Assembly (NCBI GenBank): GCA_002298665.1
Contig: DBKW01000019.1
Span: 1 to 9,297 of the forward strand
DNA length: 9,297 bases
Direction of reading: 5' to 3'
Origin: Verrucomicrobia bacterium UBA740
GTDB taxonomy: Bacteria; Verrucomicrobiota; Kiritimatiellia; RFP12; UBA1067
Part shown: in pieces, positions 6,727-9,297 of the stretch
How positions within the stretch are numbered: the stretch's first letter is position 1
Layout: each line of letters opens with the position of its first letter
The notes under the pieces: generated by a model
Databases searched by the model: none
What the model saw: the letters and a program-made list of their open reading frames with translations, nothing else
Told to the model about the DNA's origin: nothing
Made by a program: the position numbers and the translations under genes

Positions 6727-8007
6727 ATGATTATCCAAGAAGTCAAGGCGCGCGAGATCATCGACTCCCGCGGCAACCCGACTGTTGAAGTCGACGTCAT
6801 CCTCGAATGCGGCACGCTCGGTCGTGCCGCCGTCCCGAGCGGTGCGTCCACAGGCGAGAACGAAGCGCTCGAGCTCCGCGACGGCGATCCCAAGCGCTAC
6901 CTCGGCAAGGGCGTGCAGAAGGCGGTCGAGAACGTCAACGACATCATCGCGCCCAAGCTCATCGGCATGGACGCGAGCGACCAGCGCGGCATCGACGAGA
7001 TGATGATCGCGCTGGACGGCACGCCGACGAAGTCCAACCTCGGCGCGAACGCCATCCTCGGCGTCTCCCTCGCGGTCGCGAAGGCGGCGGCGAACGAGCT
7101 CGGCATGCCGCTCTACCGCTACATCGGCGGTTGCAACACCTACGTGCTCCCCGTCCCGATGATGAACATCATCAACGGCGGTGCGCACTCGGATGCGCCG
7201 ATCGCGTTCCAGGAATTCATGATCCGCCCCGTGGGCGCGAAGACGTTCAAGGAAGCCATCCGCATGGGCGCCGAGACCTTCCACAACCTCAAGAAGGTTC
7301 TGAAGGCGCGCGGCCTTTCGACCGCGGTGGGCGACGAGGGCGGTTTCGCCCCGGCTCTCAACGGCATCGAGGACGCGCTCGACTGCATCATCGCCGCGAT
7401 CGAGAAGGCGGGCTACAAGCCCGGCCAGGACATCACGATTGCGATGGACTGCGCTTCGAGCGAGTTCTACAAGGACGGCAAGTACGACTACACGTGGAAG
7501 GAAGGCGACAAGGGCGCCATCCGCACGAGCGACGAGCAGGTCAAGTATCTTGAGAGCCTCATCGCCAAGTACCCGATCGACTCGATCGAGGACGGCATGG
7601 CCGAGAGCGACTGGGACGGCTGGGTGAAGCTCACGAAGGAAATCGGCGGCAAGTGCCAGCTCGTCGGCGACGACCTCTTCGTGACGAACGTCAAGTACCT
7701 CGCCAAGGGCATCCAGCTCGGCGCGGCGAACTCCATCCTCATCAAGGTCAACCAGATCGGCAGCCTCTCCGAGACGCTCGACGCCATCGAGATGGCCCAC
7801 CGTGCCGGCTATACGTCCGTCACGTCCCACCGTTCGGGCGAGACCGAGGATACGACGATCGCCGACATCGCCGTCGCCACGAACTCCGGACAGATCAAGA
7901 CGGGTTCGATGAGCCGTACGGACCGTATCGCGAAGTACAACCAGCTCCTCCGCATCGAGGAAGAGCTGGGTTCGAAGGCGGTCTACGGCTACAAGAAGGT
8001 GAAATAA
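6727..8007 (+). CDS. eno: Enolase (phosphopyruvate hydratase)
   Basis: Enolase interconverts 2-phosphoglycerate and phosphoenolpyruvate in glycolysis and gluconeogenesis (EC 4.2.1.11). The 426-residue protein is full length and has every landmark: AREIIDSRGNPT (8-19), the mobile loop SGASTGE (38-44), catalytic Glu204 in GDEGGFAP, Mg ligands Asp241, Glu288 and Asp315, catalytic Lys340 in the signature ILIKVNQIGSLSET (337-350), and SHRSGETEDT (367-376). AAGGA (6711-6715) is 11 bases from ATG 6727. A TTG at 6718 is in frame but only two bases from that site, and MIIQEVKARE matches the family N-terminus, so ATG is preferred. It follows pckG by 27 bp with no promoter between, so the two are probably co-transcribed. 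Codon use is as biased as in pckG. An intrinsic terminator follows. Confidence 0.98.
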   Translation: MIIQEVKAREIIDSRGNPTVEVDVILECGTLGRAAVPSGASTGENEALELRDGDPKRYLGKGVQKAVENVNDIIAPKLIGMDASDQRGIDEMMIALDGTPTKSNLGANAILGVSLAVAKAAANELGMPLYRYIGGCNTYVLPVPMMNIINGGAHSDAPIAFQEFMIRPVGAKTFKEAIRMGAETFHNLKKVLKARGLSTAVGDEGGFAPALNGIEDALDCIIAAIEKAGYKPGQDITIAMDCASSEFYKDGKYDYTWKEGDKGAIRTSDEQVKYLESLIAKYPIDSIEDGMAESDWDGWVKLTKEIGGKCQLVGDDLFVTNVKYLAKGIQLGAANSILIKVNQIGSLSETLDAIEMAHRAGYTSVTSHRSGETEDTTIADIAVATNSGQIKTGSMSRTDRIAKYNQLLRIEEELGSKAVYGYKKVK

Positions 8008-8029
8008 TCCTTCCTGTGCGTGGAAACGC

Positions 8030-8063
8030 GGGGCGCGGCGGTGTCTGCCGCGCCCTTCGTTTT
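8030..8063 (+). terminator. Intrinsic terminator after eno
   Basis: GGGCGCGGC (8031-8039) and GCCGCGCCC (8047-8055) form a perfect 9-bp stem with a 7-nt loop, extendable by a G-U pair, followed by TTCGTTTT (8056-8063). The T-tract is interrupted, so termination may be partial. Just upstream is a smaller hairpin, GCGT (8018-8021) with ACGC (8026-8029), capped by a GGAA (GNRA-type) tetraloop. The structure ends 15 bp before the trpF start, so readthrough would control trpF if no internal promoter exists. Confidence 0.75.
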
Positions 8064-8078
8064 GCCTGGAGAGCTCCG

Positions 8079-8687
8079 ATGGAATGCAAGGTTAAGGTCT
8101 GCGGCGTGAAAAGCGCCGCGTTCGCCCGGGAAGCGGTCCGCAAAGGCGTTTCCTTCCTCGGGTTTATCTTCGCCCCGGCAAGTCCGCGCTTCCTGACGCC
8201 CGCCGATGCGCGTGAAATCGCCGCCAAACTGCCGCGGACCGTGAAGCGGGTCGGCGTCTTTACGGACCACCCGGTCGAGGAGATTCTGTCCGTGGCGCGT
8301 TTGGTCGGGCTGGACATCATCCAGCTGCACGGGTCCTACAAGGCGGAGGATGTCGCCGCGCTCAAGGCGTCCGGATACGGCGTCTGGCTTCTGGACGACG
8401 GGGGTACGCCTCCGAATCCGGCGGGCGCGGACGCGCTTCTCGTGGACGGGCGAAAGGGGAACCGGACGGGTGGCACGGGTTGCCTGGCGGACTGGTCGCG
8501 CGTCGCCGTGCTCAAAAACCAGGGCATCCGCGTCGTTCTGGCGGGCGGGCTGGGACCGGAAAACGCCGCCTCCGCCGCGCGTACGGGGGCGGACATCCTC
8601 GATTTCAACGGAAAGCTCGAGACCATGCCGGGCGAGAAGTCTCTCGCCTTGCTGGACGCGGCGCTGGCCCGGTTGCGCGAGGCATGA
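8079..8687 (+). CDS. trpF: Phosphoribosylanthranilate isomerase
   Basis: TrpF catalyses the third step of tryptophan synthesis from chorismate, isomerising N-(5'-phosphoribosyl)anthranilate to the carboxyphenylamino-deoxyribulose phosphate (EC 5.3.1.24). The 202-residue protein is a single (beta/alpha)8 barrel of normal length. It shows KVCG with general-base Cys8 (5-9), SPRF (35-38), VGVFTD (58-63), IQLHG (81-85), the general-acid candidate Asp123 in LLVDG, GGTG (131-134), the phosphate-binding LAGGLGPEN (154-162), and LDFNGKLE (174-181), which resembles the LDFNSAVE of E. coli TrpF. ATG 8079 is supported by GGAGAG (8068-8073), five bases upstream. No other trp gene is in view, so it is detached from a full trp operon here. 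Its stop overlaps the next gene's start (ATGA), implying coupled translation. The terminator just upstream leaves its own transcription unexplained. Confidence 0.95.
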   Translation: MECKVKVCGVKSAAFAREAVRKGVSFLGFIFAPASPRFLTPADAREIAAKLPRTVKRVGVFTDHPVEEILSVARLVGLDIIQLHGSYKAEDVAALKASGYGVWLLDDGGTPPNPAGADALLVDGRKGNRTGGTGCLADWSRVAVLKNQGIRVVLAGGLGPENAASAARTGADILDFNGKLETMPGEKSLALLDAALARLREA

Positions 8688-9297
8688 AGTCCCCGGAAAA
8701 AGAGAAAACGGAGCGCGGCGCTTCGCCTTGGGGACTGGAACTCCTCTGGGTTCTTTATCGCCTGTTGGGACTGCGCGCCCTGCATGTGGGCGCCCGGGCG
8801 GTGGGGCTTTGCGTGTGGCTTTTTTCGCCGACCGTACGCCGGCGCGCGCCGCGTCCGGCGAAAGTCCTGCACTTCACCTGTTCGCTCGCGGACAAGCTCG
8901 TGGTCATGGCGGAAGGCGCGCACCTGCCTCGCGTTTCCCTCCGTCCCTCGCCGGACGCGGACCGGTTCGTCGCGGACGTCGCCGCGAAAAGGGGCGTTTT
9001 CGTCCTCTCCTCCCATGTGGGCACGATCGAGGTTCTGGCGGCGCTGCCCGGCAATGAGACGATTTTCCACGCGTGGATGGAATTCACGCGCACGAGCGTC
9101 TTCAATGCCTTCTACTTGCGCCACGCCAAGCGTCCACGCGTGCGGATCCATCCCATTTCCGCGTTCGGTCCGGAGACGGTGTTCTTCGCCGGGGACGCCT
9201 TGGACCGCGGCGAATGTCTGGTCATGGCGGGGGACCGGGGGTTCGGGCGCCGGATGCGCGTGCCGTTCGGACCGGGCACCACGGAACTGCCGGCCGG
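8684..9297 (+). CDS. LPLAT-superfamily acyltransferase (LpxL/HtrB-like), 3' end cut by the window
   Basis: The frame from ATG 8684 is open for 204 codons and leaves the window without a stop. A basic, charged start is followed by a hydrophobic or amphipathic segment (about 15-48), suiting a membrane-associated enzyme. Residues 105-119 (VFVLSSHVGTIEVLA) hold the HX4E acyltransferase motif with His111 and Glu116. Further on, HAWMEFTRTSVFNAFY (129-144), ALDRGECLVMAGDR (172-185) and MRVPFG (191-196) resemble the COG4261-type predicted acyltransferases related to the lipid A acyltransferase LpxL. It probably transfers an acyl chain to a lipid or glycolipid at the inner membrane; the acceptor cannot be told. 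The start overlaps the trpF stop in ATGA and has only a poorly spaced GAGG, so translation probably depends on coupling. The stretch between the membrane segment and the HX4E motif looks shorter than I recall for the family. Confidence 0.8.
   Translation, partial: MKSPEKEKTERGASPWGLELLWVLYRLLGLRALHVGARAVGLCVWLFSPTVRRRAPRPAKVLHFTCSLADKLVVMAEGAHLPRVSLRPSPDADRFVADVAAKRGVFVLSSHVGTIEVLAALPGNETIFHAWMEFTRTSVFNAFYLRHAKRPRVRIHPISAFGPETVFFAGDALDRGECLVMAGDRGFGRRMRVPFGPGTTELPA

Noticed and set aside
4690..7830. A minus-strand open frame of more than 1000 codons opposite pckG and eno
   Set aside because: It is a shadow of two certain enzymes on the + strand. Strong G/C third positions and avoidance of TTA, CTA and TCA codons keep the opposite strand open, and the translation is low-complexity and unlike any family.

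Overview
The window is GC-rich with strong G/C third positions, yet its promoters carry AT-rich -10 boxes. All five long genes, a partial sixth gene and one candidate mini-gene lie on the + strand. There are no tRNA or rRNA genes, CRISPR arrays, insertion sequences or integrase-type genes. Exported glycoside hydrolases (one with a twin-arginine signal, one with a Sec signal), a GTP-type PEP carboxykinase beside enolase, and an LpxL-like acyltransferase suggest a Gram-negative, carbohydrate-degrading, probably fermentative bacterium. A member of the PVC group (Kiritimatiellota, Lentisphaerota or Verrucomicrobiota) is my best guess, but this is inference from gene content and style, not a marker-based assignment.

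Region by region: 1-104 holds no gene I can support. At 82-110 there is a sigma70-type promoter, followed by a leader of about 117 nt with small hairpins and an 18-codon upstream ORF (182-238). That ORF has a good Shine-Dalgarno site and ends in an ATGA overlap with the next gene. At 235-1860 is a Tat-exported clan GH-D-like (alpha-galactosidase-type) glycoside hydrolase. A second promoter (1884-1912) drives a secreted GH2 beta-galactosidase (1945-4545). This enzyme keeps its catalytic barrel but appears to lack one accessory beta-sandwich domain and parts of two others. The 201-bp gap 4546-4746 holds an imperfect hairpin, a third promoter (4652-4680) and a structured leader. Next come pckG (4747-6699) and eno (6727-8007), 27 bp apart and with highly biased codons. 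An intrinsic terminator (8030-8063) follows eno. trpF (8079-8687) starts 15 nt after it and overlaps by ATGA an LPLAT-superfamily acyltransferase (8684 onward) that runs off the window.

Functionally there are three modules. The first releases galactose and other sugars outside the cytoplasm (GH-D-like enzyme plus GH2). The second is the PEP node: enolase makes or consumes PEP and PEPCK interconverts it with oxaloacetate, which serves gluconeogenesis or, in fermenters, a carboxylating route toward succinate. The third is a tryptophan-biosynthesis step coupled in translation to a membrane-associated acyltransferase. No clearly new multi-gene system is visible. The most unusual points are the pared-down beta-galactosidase, the coupled mini-ORF ahead of the GH-D-like gene, the folded pckG leader, and the terminator placed directly in front of trpF.
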